This document shows positions 26,236 through 35,214 of a stretch of 64,000 bases of DNA, in pieces. The DNA is from Pontixanthobacter gangjinensis (lineage in GTDB: Bacteria; Pseudomonadota; Alphaproteobacteria; Sphingomonadales; Sphingomonadaceae): assembly GCF_009827545.1 (NCBI RefSeq), contig NZ_WTYS01000001.1, positions 1,079,772-1,143,771 of the forward strand, given 5' to 3'. Made by a program: the position numbers and the translations under genes. Each line of letters starts with the position of its first letter. The stretch's first letter is position 1. The notes beneath the pieces are model-generated. The model was not told the DNA's origin. It did not search any database and was given only the letters and a program-made list of their open reading frames with translations.

Positions 26236-26835
26236 CTATCCTCGCCCGAGCGACTCCCAAAAACGCGCCTCGGCGCTGATTAGGCGCTCGATGTATTTTT
26301 CGTCGCGCGCGCAATTGATGGTAATTGGTCTGCGGCCGGGCAAATAGCAGAAGAAATCCATCGCCGCGAAGCCGGTTACCGCGAGCGTGTGCTGGAGCTG
26401 GCCGTAATAATGTCTTGGCACGCGCTGGTTTTTGGCGGTGCTATTATACGAACCGGTTCCGCATTTTATTTCGACCGCTGTGCCTGTGTCGAGGCAAATC
26501 CCGTCGAGGCTGCACCGCATCCATTCATGGGCGTTGCTCTGTAGACACAGTGGGAAGACTGAATGTCCCGTCAGCCGGTTGTAGGCGGCCCGCGCCTCAG
26601 GTTCGAGAGCAACACCGCGCGCCATTGCCCGCGATGATCTGACGGTTTGAGAAGCAGGCCGTTTCCCGAATTCGCGCTCTGCCCTAAGCTGTGCGAGCGA
26701 CTTCCACGGGTTTTCGCGCATGATCGCAGGCGCATCGGACGCGCCGACTCCGCCATACCTCCATTCCCGCCAGACTTCGGTGCCCTGTTCCAGATCGACG
26801 ATGGTGAAGGGCATTGCCGGTTCTTTTGTCATCAT
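26236..26835 (-). CDS. YqaJ-like phage-type exonuclease/recombinase
   Basis: 199 aa of the PD-(D/E)xK YqaJ/lambda-exonuclease family. ASDAPAIMRENPWKSLAQL, the acidic MRCSLDGICLDTGTAVEIKCG (catalytic Asp and Glu-x-Lys, near residues 110-132) and PRHYYGQLQHTLAVTGF fit the family. Such enzymes resect DNA ends for single-strand annealing and are usually phage or plasmid genes with a RecT/Bet partner. No partner or phage gene is nearby, so this is a domesticated or stranded copy. Convergent with hemF (5 bases apart), divergent from the Rieske gene. The ATG at 26814 is an alternative start. Confidence 0.8.
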   Translation of the reverse strand: MMTKEPAMPFTIVDLEQGTEVWREWRYGGVGASDAPAIMRENPWKSLAQLRAEREFGKRPASQTVRSSRAMARGVALEPEARAAYNRLTGHSVFPLCLQSNAHEWMRCSLDGICLDTGTAVEIKCGTGSYNSTAKNQRVPRHYYGQLQHTLAVTGFAAMDFFCYLPGRRPITINCARDEKYIERLISAEARFWESLGRG

Positions 26836-26909
26836 GCCCTTACGGTTGGCGATTGGAAATTGGCGCTTCGCCAGCCTAATCGCTTGCTTCTTATCCGCCG
26901 CCGGTCACA

Positions 26910-27758
26910 ATGTCAGCCATGACAGTTCAATCGCACCTTGCCCCGTCCGAAGAAGCCAATCTCCACTATCTTGGCAATTACACGCGCAGCATTCCCGTCA
27001 GCCTCAACCGGATGATGGAGAATGCGTATGATTGGGAGCATCTTCCTTTCGTCCACCCTTCCTCCTTTGCGTCAATTGAACTGATTGACCAAGGCGAATG
27101 GGGATGGCGTTGCAAAACCGGATTGCCGCCTGCTGCGGGTGGCGGAGAGCAGGAGGTCGAGTTGCTAGTCGACCGTCCGAACCATTATTGGGCGACTACG
27201 GTCCTGTCGGGCACGGGCGAGGGCATTCAAATTCACACTCAAGCTAGTGATAAAGGTTCAAGCGACGGACGGATGATCGCGATTGATGTCCGGTTCTACC
27301 TGCCGCAAGCGCCCGAAACAGCCGCGCAATCTGCGATGATCCTGGGGTATCTTCAGGGTCAGTATAAGACGCTGTATGACGAGGACGAAGCGCTGATGTC
27401 TTCACGCCAGCAAGCTCTGGATGATCGCAAAAAGGTTTCAGATGATATTCCTTCCAGCGTGGATTTGGGGATTGAGGCTGAACTGGATCGCGGCAAATCG
27501 CATCCGGTTTCGCTCGAGCGAGGACGCTTTGCGGTCCGCCATCACGGAGGCGAATGGATTGCCCATGCGGCGGTCTGTCCGCATATGCTGGGTCCGCTTG
27601 GCGACGCCGAAATTGACGCAGAAGGGCTGATCACATGCCCATGGCATGCCTATCGGTTTGAGATTGACGGCGGGGCAGAACAGCAGGGACGTTGCGGCGA
27701 CTTATTACCGCCACCGCCAATCAGATTGGTCGATGGACACTTGTTCATCGGCGATTGA
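26910..27758 (+). CDS. Rieske oxygenase-like protein with reversed domain order
   Basis: 282 aa. The C-terminal ~90 residues are a Rieske 2Fe-2S domain with C-P-H, 17 residues, then C-P-W-H (Cys near 222 and 243). The N-terminal ~190 residues look like the catalytic domain of ring-hydroxylating oxygenases: Asp41-x2-His44-x4-His49 in AYDWEHLPFVHP reproduces the spacing of the Asp205/His208/His213 mononuclear-iron region of naphthalene dioxygenase. In ordinary oxygenase alpha subunits the Rieske domain comes first. The substrate and the reductase are unknown. It begins 74 bases from the divergent yqaJ gene; an ATG three codons downstream is also possible. Confidence 0.78.
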   Translation: MSAMTVQSHLAPSEEANLHYLGNYTRSIPVSLNRMMENAYDWEHLPFVHPSSFASIELIDQGEWGWRCKTGLPPAAGGGEQEVELLVDRPNHYWATTVLSGTGEGIQIHTQASDKGSSDGRMIAIDVRFYLPQAPETAAQSAMILGYLQGQYKTLYDEDEALMSSRQQALDDRKKVSDDIPSSVDLGIEAELDRGKSHPVSLERGRFAVRHHGGEWIAHAAVCPHMLGPLGDAEIDAEGLITCPWHAYRFEIDGGAEQQGRCGDLLPPPPIRLVDGHLFIGD

Positions 27759-27808
27759 TACGGCATCGCTTAATCTAAATTTGAATTTTCCTTCCGGAGT
27801 CATCCCCA

Positions 27809-29695
27809 ATGCGTTTTTCAAGAGGTTTCGCCGCCGCTTTCAGCCTGCTGCTGGTAAGCGCTTGCAACATGTCCGGCGATGCGGGGGGCGATGCACCGAA
27901 GGTCGCACCAATCCTGACGACCGAGGATGCGAAAGACGACCAGAGCTTCGCCCAGCCAGAACTGGCGCGAGTGACGCATGTCGATCTCGAGCTTGACCTC
28001 GATTTCGACAAGCAGACGGTTTCGGGCAGCGCGATGCTCGATATCATAGCGGAAAAAGGTGTCGATATTGTCGTTCTCGATGATGATGGTCTGAAAATTG
28101 AAACGATTACCGATGCCGATGGCAAGCCGCTCGACTTTACGGTCGGTGAGGTTGTTGAAGGCAAGGGCGCACCGCTGTCGATTACGATGGGCGACGCGCG
28201 CGAGATTACCATCACATATTCCGCCAGTGATGCGGCGGCGCTGCAATGGCTAAGCCCGGAACAAACCGCTGGCGGCAAACATCCCTATTTGCTTAGCCAG
28301 GGTCAGGCGACGCTCAACCGGACATGGATTCCGACGCAGGACAGCCCAGGGATCCGCCAGACTTGGGCTGCACGGATTACCGCGCCGGATGAATTGACCG
28401 TCGTGATGTCCGGATTGTCGGAGGATGAACCGGAAACGCTGGACGATGGCCGCCGCGCATTCACCTTTGAAATGGACAAACCGGTTGCGCCCTATCTGAT
28501 CGCGATTGCGGCGGGTGATATCGTGTTCAAGGAACTCGGTCCCCGTTCGGGCGTGTGGAGCGAGCCGTCGATGATTGACGCCGCCGCCGCCGAATTAACC
28601 GATACCGAAGCGATGATTGACGCTGCCGAGAAGCTCTACGGCGACTATCGCTGGGGCCGCTATGATATGATCGTGCTGCCGCCAGCCTTCCCCTATGGCG
28701 GGATGGAAAACCCGGTCATGACTTTCCTGACCCCTACCTTCATCGCGGGTGACCGCAGCCTGACGGGCTTGGTAGCGCATGAACTGGCGCATAGCTGGTC
28801 GGGCAATCTGGTCACTAACGCCAATTGGACCGACAGTTGGCTGAATGAAGGCGTAACCTCCTATTTCGAAAACCGGATTGTAGAGGAGATTTATGGCAAG
28901 AAGCGCGCCGATCAGGAAGCCGCCCTCAGCTTTGCCGCGATTGAAGATACGCTGGCAGAGGTGGGCACAGATGATCCCGGCACCGCCTTGCATCAACCGG
29001 TCAATGTCGATTCTATCGGAAGCGCGATTGTGTATGACAAAGGCGCATTCTTCCTGCGAACGGTGGAGAGCATTGTGGGCCGCGACCGGTTCGACGCATG
29101 GTTGCAGCAATGGTTCGACAATCACGCATTCCAGCCTGCAACCTCGGCGATGATCCTTGCCGATATGGAAGAGAATCTGGTCAAGGACGAGGCTGAGGCA
29201 GAGCAGCTGCAATTGCGCGAGTGGATTTACGGCACCGGCCTTCCGGATAATGTCGCGCGGCCCGATCCGGCAGCCTTTGCCGAAGTGGATGCAGCGGCAA
29301 GAGCCTTCAGCGATAAGCGCAAGCTCGATACGGAAGCATGGGACAAATGGACCTCCGCCGAGCGCCAGCGTTTCCTCGCAAAAATCCCGCGCAAATTGAA
29401 CGAAGCCGAACTTGCCGGATTGGACGAAGGGCTGAAACTGTCAGCCTCGACCAACAATGAGGAACTATTCCTTTGGCTAGAGCTGGCGCTGCAGAACAAG
29501 TACGAAGCTGCTGTGCCCACGACCGAGCAATTCCTTGCCAGGGTCGGACGCCGCAAATTTGTCGCGCCCTTGTTCGAGGCATTGATGGATCAGGGCGCAT
29601 GGGGCCAGCCGATTGCGAAGCGGATTTATGCCAAGACCCGGGCCAGCTATCATTCGGTTACGCAAGGCACAGTGGATGGGTTGGTGAAGGGCTAG
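27809..29695 (+). CDS. M1 family metallopeptidase lipoprotein (LTA4 hydrolase/aminopeptidase type)
   Basis: 628 aa. Lipobox LLVSAC with Cys19 suggests membrane anchoring after export. The zinc site HELAH with the third ligand Glu in SWLNEG lies near residues 324-350, and the substrate motif GGMENPVMTFLTPTF is nearly that of leukotriene A4 hydrolase/aminopeptidase. A helical C-terminal domain follows. It probably trims N-terminal residues from peptides in the periplasm. A GGAG site precedes the ATG. Confidence 0.94.
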   Translation: MRFSRGFAAAFSLLLVSACNMSGDAGGDAPKVAPILTTEDAKDDQSFAQPELARVTHVDLELDLDFDKQTVSGSAMLDIIAEKGVDIVVLDDDGLKIETITDADGKPLDFTVGEVVEGKGAPLSITMGDAREITITYSASDAAALQWLSPEQTAGGKHPYLLSQGQATLNRTWIPTQDSPGIRQTWAARITAPDELTVVMSGLSEDEPETLDDGRRAFTFEMDKPVAPYLIAIAAGDIVFKELGPRSGVWSEPSMIDAAAAELTDTEAMIDAAEKLYGDYRWGRYDMIVLPPAFPYGGMENPVMTFLTPTFIAGDRSLTGLVAHELAHSWSGNLVTNANWTDSWLNEGVTSYFENRIVEEIYGKKRADQEAALSFAAIEDTLAEVGTDDPGTALHQPVNVDSIGSAIVYDKGAFFLRTVESIVGRDRFDAWLQQWFDNHAFQPATSAMILADMEENLVKDEAEAEQLQLREWIYGTGLPDNVARPDPAAFAEVDAAARAFSDKRKLDTEAWDKWTSAERQRFLAKIPRKLNEAELAGLDEGLKLSASTNNEELFLWLELALQNKYEAAVPTTEQFLARVGRRKFVAPLFEALMDQGAWGQPIAKRIYAKTRASYHSVTQGTVDGLVKG

Positions 29696-29718
29696 AAATA
29701 TCTCGCCGAGCGCCGCAA

Positions 29719-30636
29719 TCAAAAGTTGCAAATGGTTCGGGAAATCTTGTTGTCGCCTTCGCTCGTTGTCAGAAAAACGCCGTGGTCATCTGTCCAGCCA
29801 ATGGCCTCACCCTGTTTTTCGGACAAGATCGCCAAGTCGCAGACTGCGGCAGGTTCAAGTGGTGCACCATTTGGCAAATTCACCGTGATGTCGAAAAGAT
29901 AGACTTCGCGATAGGTCCGTACAGCCAACATCCGCCCGTCGCTTGCCAAGGAAGCATCGGTCACCCACCGGCCGATTGACCGGTTTGGAGTGATCGCAAA
30001 TTCAAAGTCACGCAGCGCGGTGGCAATCGTGCCAGATGATGTTACCGGATCAAAACTATAGAGCGCGATGCCGTTTGAGCGGCCCTTGGTTATCAAATTG
30101 ATCCGGCCATCCGTGGTAATATAAAATGCCTCGACATCATGCGAATTGTCTTCATATTTGAACCGGAGCGTCTGGATCAGACTTAACGATAGATCGCCAT
30201 TAACGGCGCTTTCTGCTGTGACTTGCGGTTCGGCAATTTTGTAGATCGCCGAATATTCGTGCTTCTCAGCATTGTCACCAGTTTCGCCAATATACAGGCA
30301 ATCTGCGTTGCTCCTGCCGTCAAAACACGGTGCCAGCTCGATAGCCTCCCAATCGCGATTATCGGCGCCCTCAATCCGCCAAGTGCCAAGATCATGCCCG
30401 AACTGGTCGAATGCATAGACTTCCGCCGCATTGCCGGAATCGTTGATGGTCCAAAAAATACCGGGCTGGGTCTTGCTTACAGCAACTCCCGAACTTTCCG
30501 TAATAACGCGGTTTTCGAAATGCCAATGTGGGCGATTTTCTTCGGCGACAGGATGCGCAGAGGACGTCGTGACGTGACCCGCTCCCAAGACCAAAAACGC
30601 AATGGATGCAGCTTTCATGTTTGGCATCAAAAGCAT
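29719..30636 (-). CDS. secreted hypothetical protein, beta-propeller-like
   Basis: 305 aa. The N-terminus has a signal peptide (MKAASIAFLVLGAGHVTTSSAHP). The rest has repeated short strand patterns with Asp-rich turns (FWTINDSGNAAEVYAFDQFG, DNRDWEAIELAPCFDG, CLYIGETGDN, SHDVEAFYI) that suggest a calcium-binding propeller or esterase-like phytase/lactonase fold; two Cys could pair. The catalytic role is unknown. Start at 30636 chosen for GGAGA about ten bases upstream; ATG codons at 30627 and 30618 are alternatives. It converges on the M1 peptidase gene with a 23-base gap. Confidence 0.72.
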   Translation of the reverse strand: MLLMPNMKAASIAFLVLGAGHVTTSSAHPVAEENRPHWHFENRVITESSGVAVSKTQPGIFWTINDSGNAAEVYAFDQFGHDLGTWRIEGADNRDWEAIELAPCFDGRSNADCLYIGETGDNAEKHEYSAIYKIAEPQVTAESAVNGDLSLSLIQTLRFKYEDNSHDVEAFYITTDGRINLITKGRSNGIALYSFDPVTSSGTIATALRDFEFAITPNRSIGRWVTDASLASDGRMLAVRTYREVYLFDITVNLPNGAPLEPAAVCDLAILSEKQGEAIGWTDDHGVFLTTSEGDNKISRTICNF

Positions 30637-30802
30637 TGGCAAAACGATCTCCGTGCATCGCCCGCAGGCGTTAATGCGATAGGTGGCGCAGGCTCGCAGG
30701 CGGGTCAAGTCAGCGGCCTCTGGCGAAATTCTATCGACAAAGGATTGGCATAGGCGCGATTTTCCGTTGCATCCGCCAGGAATCCCCCCACAATCGCAGG
30801 CG

Positions 30803-32893
30803 ATGCTGCGCCAATATGAATTAGTCGAGCGGGTTCTCGCTTACGATCCGGATGCCGATGAGGCGCTGCTGAACCGCGCCTATGTCTATACCGTGCAAAA
30901 ACACGGTAGCCAGAAACGCGCCAGCGGCGACCCTTATTTCAGCCATCCTATCGAAGTTGCCGGTTTGATGACCGATCTGCAGCTTGATCAGGAAACCATC
31001 ATGACCGCGCTCCTCCACGATACAGTGGAAGATACGCTGGTCACGATCGAGGATATCGAACGAAATTTCGGGCCGGAGGTCGCACGGCTGGTCGACGGGG
31101 TGACGAAGCTTAGCAAAATCGAGGCGATGCCCGAAGACGAGCGCGCGGCGGAGAATCTGCGCAAATTCCTGCTCGCCATGTCGGAAGATATCCGCGTGCT
31201 GCTGGTCAAGCTGGCCGACCGCTTGCACAATATGCGTACGCTGCATTTCATCAAATCACCTGAAAAACGCCAGCGAATCGCGCGCGAAACGATGGATATC
31301 TATGCCCCATTGGCGGAGCGGGTCGGCATGTACGAGTATATGCGCGAAATGCAGCTGTTGGCGTTTGAGCAATTGGAGCCGGAGGGATACCGCACAATAA
31401 CCGGCAGGCTCGAACAAATCCGCAAGCAGGATGGAGGGCAGGTTGATGCGATTGCGCTGGCAATCAAACAGGCGCTTGCAGAAGCGGGCCTTAAGGTTGA
31501 AGTGACCGGCCGCGAAAAACACCCGTTTTCAATCTGGAAGAAAATGGCCGAGCGGCACGTTTCGTTCGAGCAGGTAACCGACATCATGGCGTTCCGCGTC
31601 ATCACCCAGAATGAAGCCGATTGTTATGCGGCATTGGGCGTGGTTCACACCGTTTGGCAAAGCATCCCGGGCAAGTTCAAAGACTATATCTCCACCCCCA
31701 AAAACAACGGCTATCGCTCTCTCCACACATCACTGATTTATGAAAACTCGATGCGGGTCGAGGTGCAAATCCGGACCAAGGAAATGCACCAGACGAATGA
31801 ATTCGGACTGGCGGCGCATTGGGCATATAAGCAAGGAGACAGACCCGACGGCGCGGTCGGCTGGCTGCGCGACCTGATCGAAATTGTCGACGCCAGCCAT
31901 GATGCAGAGGAACTGCTCGAACACACCCGCATGGCGATCTATCAGGACCGGATTTTTGCGTTCACGCCCAAGGGGTCGCTGTTTCAACTGCCCAAGGGTT
32001 CAACGCCGGTTGATTTTGCCTTTGCGGTACACACAGATTTGGGCGCGCAAACCGTCGGCGCGAAAATCAATGGCCGCCATATTCCGCTGCGCACACCACT
32101 GAATAATGGCGACGTGGTGGAGATTATCAAAGGGCCTGGCGAGACACCGCAATTAAGCTGGCTGAGCTTCGTCGTAACCGGCAAGGCGCGCGCGGCGATC
32201 CGCCGGTCAGTTCGGCTGAAAGAGCGTGATGAAGTGGCAGAAATCGGCCGCAAATTGTTCGATGACATTGCCATTCGGGTGCCGGCGAAGATCGGCAAGA
32301 AGGCCACGCGTGAAGCAGTCAAAAGGCTCGAATTCGAAGAAGAAGAGGATTTGATGTATGCGATTGGCGCGGCCAAGCTGACCGATCGCGAGGTGATGGA
32401 AGCGCTGGTCCCGGGCTGCACCACCGACATGGAACCTGACAGCAATTGGGCGAAACAGGAGCGTGCGATCTCCATTCGCGGACTAACGCCTGGTGTCGGG
32501 TTCCAATTGGCGGAATGTTGCCATCCCGTGCCGGGCGACCGGATTGTCGGCCTCCGGAAACAGGGCGCGGGGGTGGAAGTCCACGCTATTGATTGTTTCG
32601 AGCTTGCGAGCGGGATTGATGCCGATTGGCTTGATCTGTCGTGGGGCCAAAAATCGAAAGGGGCGGTAGGGAAATTACGCGCTACCTTATATGACCGGCC
32701 TGGCGCTTTGGCGGAAATGGCGGGAATATTCGGCCAGAACGCTGCTAATATCCGCGCGCTGACCTTGTCTCAGACCGAACATCCCTTTGGCGTGTACGAG
32801 ATTGATCTTGAAGTGCAGGATATCGCCCATTTGACCCGAATTCTCAGCGCGCTGCGGGCGAGCGATGCAGTGGCGCAAGCAGAGCGGATCTAG
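30803..32893 (+). CDS. rsh: bifunctional (p)ppGpp synthetase/hydrolase (Rsh)
   Basis: 696 aa. In order: HD hydrolase domain (SHPIEVAGL and ALLHDTVEDT near residues 50-80), synthetase domain (SIWKKMAERHVSFEQVTDIMAFRVI and GYRSLHTSLIY), TGS domain (RIFAFTPKGSLFQLPKGSTPVDFAFAVH), zinc/helical segment with AECCHPVPGD, and a C-terminal ACT domain (LYDRPGALAEMAGIFGQNAANI). The intact HD motif indicates that it both makes and degrades the alarmone. The ATG at 30803 gives the usual MLRQYELVERV start. A VOC gene follows after three bases. Confidence 0.95.
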   Translation: MLRQYELVERVLAYDPDADEALLNRAYVYTVQKHGSQKRASGDPYFSHPIEVAGLMTDLQLDQETIMTALLHDTVEDTLVTIEDIERNFGPEVARLVDGVTKLSKIEAMPEDERAAENLRKFLLAMSEDIRVLLVKLADRLHNMRTLHFIKSPEKRQRIARETMDIYAPLAERVGMYEYMREMQLLAFEQLEPEGYRTITGRLEQIRKQDGGQVDAIALAIKQALAEAGLKVEVTGREKHPFSIWKKMAERHVSFEQVTDIMAFRVITQNEADCYAALGVVHTVWQSIPGKFKDYISTPKNNGYRSLHTSLIYENSMRVEVQIRTKEMHQTNEFGLAAHWAYKQGDRPDGAVGWLRDLIEIVDASHDAEELLEHTRMAIYQDRIFAFTPKGSLFQLPKGSTPVDFAFAVHTDLGAQTVGAKINGRHIPLRTPLNNGDVVEIIKGPGETPQLSWLSFVVTGKARAAIRRSVRLKERDEVAEIGRKLFDDIAIRVPAKIGKKATREAVKRLEFEEEEDLMYAIGAAKLTDREVMEALVPGCTTDMEPDSNWAKQERAISIRGLTPGVGFQLAECCHPVPGDRIVGLRKQGAGVEVHAIDCFELASGIDADWLDLSWGQKSKGAVGKLRATLYDRPGALAEMAGIFGQNAANIRALTLSQTEHPFGVYEIDLEVQDIAHLTRILSALRASDAVAQAERI

Positions 32894-32896
32894 CGC

Positions 32897-33259
32897 ATGG
32901 CGGTAACCGGCATCGACCATGTGCAATTGGCCATGCCTAAGGGCGGAGAGGGCCAAGCGCGGGCGTTTTATTCGGGGGTATTAGGGCTGGCGGAGGCGCC
33001 CAAACCGGCAGATTTGGCGAAGCGTGGCGGGTGCTGGTTTTCAGGCGGTTCGGCACATGTGCATCTTGGTGTAGAGGAGCCGTTTGCTTCCGCCAAGAAA
33101 GCGCATCCCGCGCTGTTGGTTGATAATCTGGCGGAAATGCGTGCACGACTGGATGCAGCAGGCGTAGCGTTTAACGATGGCAAACCGCTTGAGGGTTATT
33201 TGCGCGGTGATATCAGCGATCCGTTTGGCAACCGGATTGAACTGATGCAACGTATTTAG
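32897..33259 (+). CDS. VOC superfamily (glyoxalase/dioxygenase-fold) protein
   Basis: 120 aa with the beta-alpha-beta3 pattern of a vicinal-oxygen-chelate module: GIDHVQLAMPKGGEGQARAFYSGVLGL with a metal-type His, SGGSAHVHLGVEEPF, and ending GDISDPFGNRIELMQ with the terminal Glu. It probably binds a divalent metal; the substrate is unknown. It starts three bases after rsh and is likely co-transcribed, a pairing seen elsewhere in the order from memory. Confidence 0.85.
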   Translation: MAVTGIDHVQLAMPKGGEGQARAFYSGVLGLAEAPKPADLAKRGGCWFSGGSAHVHLGVEEPFASAKKAHPALLVDNLAEMRARLDAAGVAFNDGKPLEGYLRGDISDPFGNRIELMQRI

Positions 33260-33382
33260 CCTCGTGATCGCCAGCGCAGGCTGGGGCCGGGCGAAGACAA
33301 ACTCTGTGGTTGATTCGGGGTGGTCCTAGCCTGCGTTGCGGTTCGGTCGCGAGCCTGACTGCGCGTTCGGCGCTCCATTCGT

Positions 33383-34429
33383 TCACTCGCTAGCGGAAAC
33401 CCGCCGCACCGGCACAGGAATGTTGCAAATATCCGCGCCGCCAGCGGGTGCGATAAAGAACGGATCACGGCGATTGGCGCGGGCATCGGCATATTTGGCA
33501 AATGTTTCGCCCTCGGTTGAAAGATATTCGAAGGCAGGCCGATTTTCGGCGGGCAAATCGCTGGCGACGCGGACCGACAATATCGGGGTTCGCTTGTCAA
33601 ACTCGTCTTCGCGGTAGAAGCCGAGTTCACCCTTGCCACGCGGCAGGCTGGAGAGATGCTCCATTCCTTCGATAATCCGCCCTACCAGCGCGATGTTGCG
33701 ATCCAGATGCCGCGGCGCATGGCCGATGACGGTGTAAAGTTCTGCGCCAGAGCCAGTGTCGGGCGAATAGTTACGCCCGACGCCGATCATTCCGTAGCAG
33801 TGGACGGGCCACCATACTTGGTTCCAGGAGTATCCGGAAGTGGCTGCCGGCCAGCCGGAATAGAAATCCACCCTGGGGGCGTATGCGTCGCGACTATGCC
33901 ATGCCGGATAAGGCTCTGTTTCGACGGGTTGTAGCACGGCCTCCGTCGCCTTCCTCGATTGACGTTCCGCATCGCGCTCTGCGTTGCGATCCTGCCACTC
34001 GAACAGGCTCGATGTGTACTCCTCCTCCTCCATCACCTTCAGCCCTTCAGGCAGAACCTTCGTCTCGCCAGTCGCCTCAGGGTTGTCGTAATTCGGGTCG
34101 CCCCATTGGACGACGTAATTGTCCTGCACGCGGTTGACGCTGATATTGTCATACCATTCGGCGCGGGCGAAGGTTCGGATGTTGCTGACCCAGCCCTGGC
34201 TGAACGGCGCAGGCATCAACTGGATCACCACCTGCCGCGCATTGCCCTCGGCATCGGGCGCCAGAGTCATCACCAGCAAATCCTCCGCTGTAATGCTGAC
34301 CCACTCGCTGGCGGGGGCTCCAGCAACGATCTGTCCCGGCGAGGGCGGCCCCTCCGGCTCGGCATCCTGCGCGGCGGCAGGGAAAGTGAGGGCGACAGCG
34401 ACAGCAGCGAGCAGGCAATGTTTTTTCAT
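33383..34429 (-). CDS. exported cyclophilin-type peptidyl-prolyl isomerase
   Basis: 348 aa. Signal peptide in the first ~21 residues (LLAAVAVALTFPAAAQ). The N-terminal part is diverged (ASEWVSITAEDLLVMTL, RQVVIQLMPAPF) and interrupted by a charged ~60-residue insertion, but the second half shows the cyclophilin core: WWPVHCYGMIGVGRNYSPDTGSGAELYTVIGHAPRHLDRNIALVGRI. It is a likely periplasmic folding catalyst. ATG at 34429; the frame stays open through the neighbouring tRNA gene, which is not coding. Confidence 0.85.
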   Translation of the reverse strand: MKKHCLLAAVAVALTFPAAAQDAEPEGPPSPGQIVAGAPASEWVSITAEDLLVMTLAPDAEGNARQVVIQLMPAPFSQGWVSNIRTFARAEWYDNISVNRVQDNYVVQWGDPNYDNPEATGETKVLPEGLKVMEEEEYTSSLFEWQDRNAERDAERQSRKATEAVLQPVETEPYPAWHSRDAYAPRVDFYSGWPAATSGYSWNQVWWPVHCYGMIGVGRNYSPDTGSGAELYTVIGHAPRHLDRNIALVGRIIEGMEHLSSLPRGKGELGFYREDEFDKRTPILSVRVASDLPAENRPAFEYLSTEGETFAKYADARANRRDPFFIAPAGGADICNIPVPVRRVSASE

Positions 34430-34525
34430 AAGCGTTATCCTGCCACCGGAATCAACCTTGCGAAAGCCCCCTGTGGCGGCTAGTGCGCGCGTTCTGCCGG
34501 AAATCGCCAAGATTGCCGGTAGCGG

Positions 34526-34615
34526 GGACACGTGGCCGAGTGGTCGAAGGCGCACGCCTGGAAAGTGTGTAAAGGGGCGACTCTTTCGTGGGTTCGAATC
34601 CCACCGTGTCCTCCA
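34526..34615 (+). tRNA. tRNA-Ser (anticodon GGA)
   Basis: 90-base class II tRNA with encoded CCA. Acceptor stem GGACACG/CGTGTCC; anticodon stem CACGC/GTGTG with loop CTGGAAA giving anticodon GGA; long variable arm GGGGCGACTCTTTC; T arm GTGGG-TTCGAAT-CCCAC. It reads UCC and UCU. The adjacent type IV secretion operon makes it a candidate integration site. Confidence 0.95.
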
Positions 34616-34953
34616 TTTTTCTCCTTTAAGTAGCGGATAAAAAAGCAAGTTCTGCTGGGGCCTCTAATTTGCTGCCGCATCTGTTGCCGCACTGGTTTGC
34701 AGTTGCGAGCAGATATTGGCGAATGACGTAAGGGCGATCTCGTCAGGCACGCTCATTGATGGGCTAACCCCTTTTTGAACGCTGAAGTGTCAGTTTCGAA
34801 TCGCCGATGTCGCTGATCGGATTTTTGATAGTGTGACGCTGTGCTGTCATTGCTGCCAAGAGCCACGGGGAGGAGGGGGCGTGGTGCAGGAAGCGGCAAG
34901 TCCTCACGCAGCCCAAGCCCGGTTTGCGTGAGCGGGCTTTGTGGTTCCGCCTT
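34616..34953. other. 338-base intergenic stretch between tRNA-Ser and virB2
   Basis: No gene that I can support. A 30-codon frame on the minus strand (34664-34756) is too short to claim. At 34903-34940 two overlapping inverted repeats (CTCACGCA/TGCGTGAG and AAGCCCG/CGGGCTT) could form the 3' end of the virB operon, without a clear U run. I looked for a copy of the tRNA 3' end and for an integrase remnant and found neither convincingly. Confidence 0.5.
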
Positions 34954-35214
34954 CTACCCGCGTTGCGTCATAAACCCCATTAGCCCAGCCGCAATCACCG
35001 GCGCTCCAAAAATGATGAAGCACCCGAGAATAACCCGCATGCCCTGCCGCCAGTCAAGCCGCCCGGTAAGCATCATCACTCCGACAAACGCTACTGCTAG
35101 AACGCACAGGCCCGTTGCAACGCTACCCAGCATCGTGTCAGCAATCCACCCCGCTGAATCACCAAGCGCATTGCGGCCCGAAGGCTCGAACAAAGATCGC
35201 CGGAATTCTGTCAT
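34954..35214 (-). CDS. virB2: VirB2/TrbC-type T4SS pilin
   Basis: 86 aa. Two hydrophobic helices (SVATGLCVLAVAFVGVMML and VILGCFIIFGAPVIAAGLMGF) are separated by the polar turn TGRLDWRQGMR, the pattern of VirB2/TrbC major pilin subunits. Unusually it is the last gene of the operon and its N-terminus lacks an obvious long signal peptide. It overlaps the virB11 stop by four bases (ATGA). Confidence 0.82.
   Translation of the reverse strand: MTEFRRSLFEPSGRNALGDSAGWIADTMLGSVATGLCVLAVAFVGVMMLTGRLDWRQGMRVILGCFIIFGAPVIAAGLMGFMTQRG

Noticed and set aside
34480-34692. Minus-strand frame across the tRNA-Ser
   Set aside because: It is the antisense of a well-folded tRNA; the translated string (GGIRTHE-like) is the usual artefact of reading tRNA genes.
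34664-34756. 30-codon minus-strand frame next to tRNA-Ser, considered as an integrase remnant
   Set aside because: Too short, no integrase motif (no R...HxxR...Y), and no second att copy was found.
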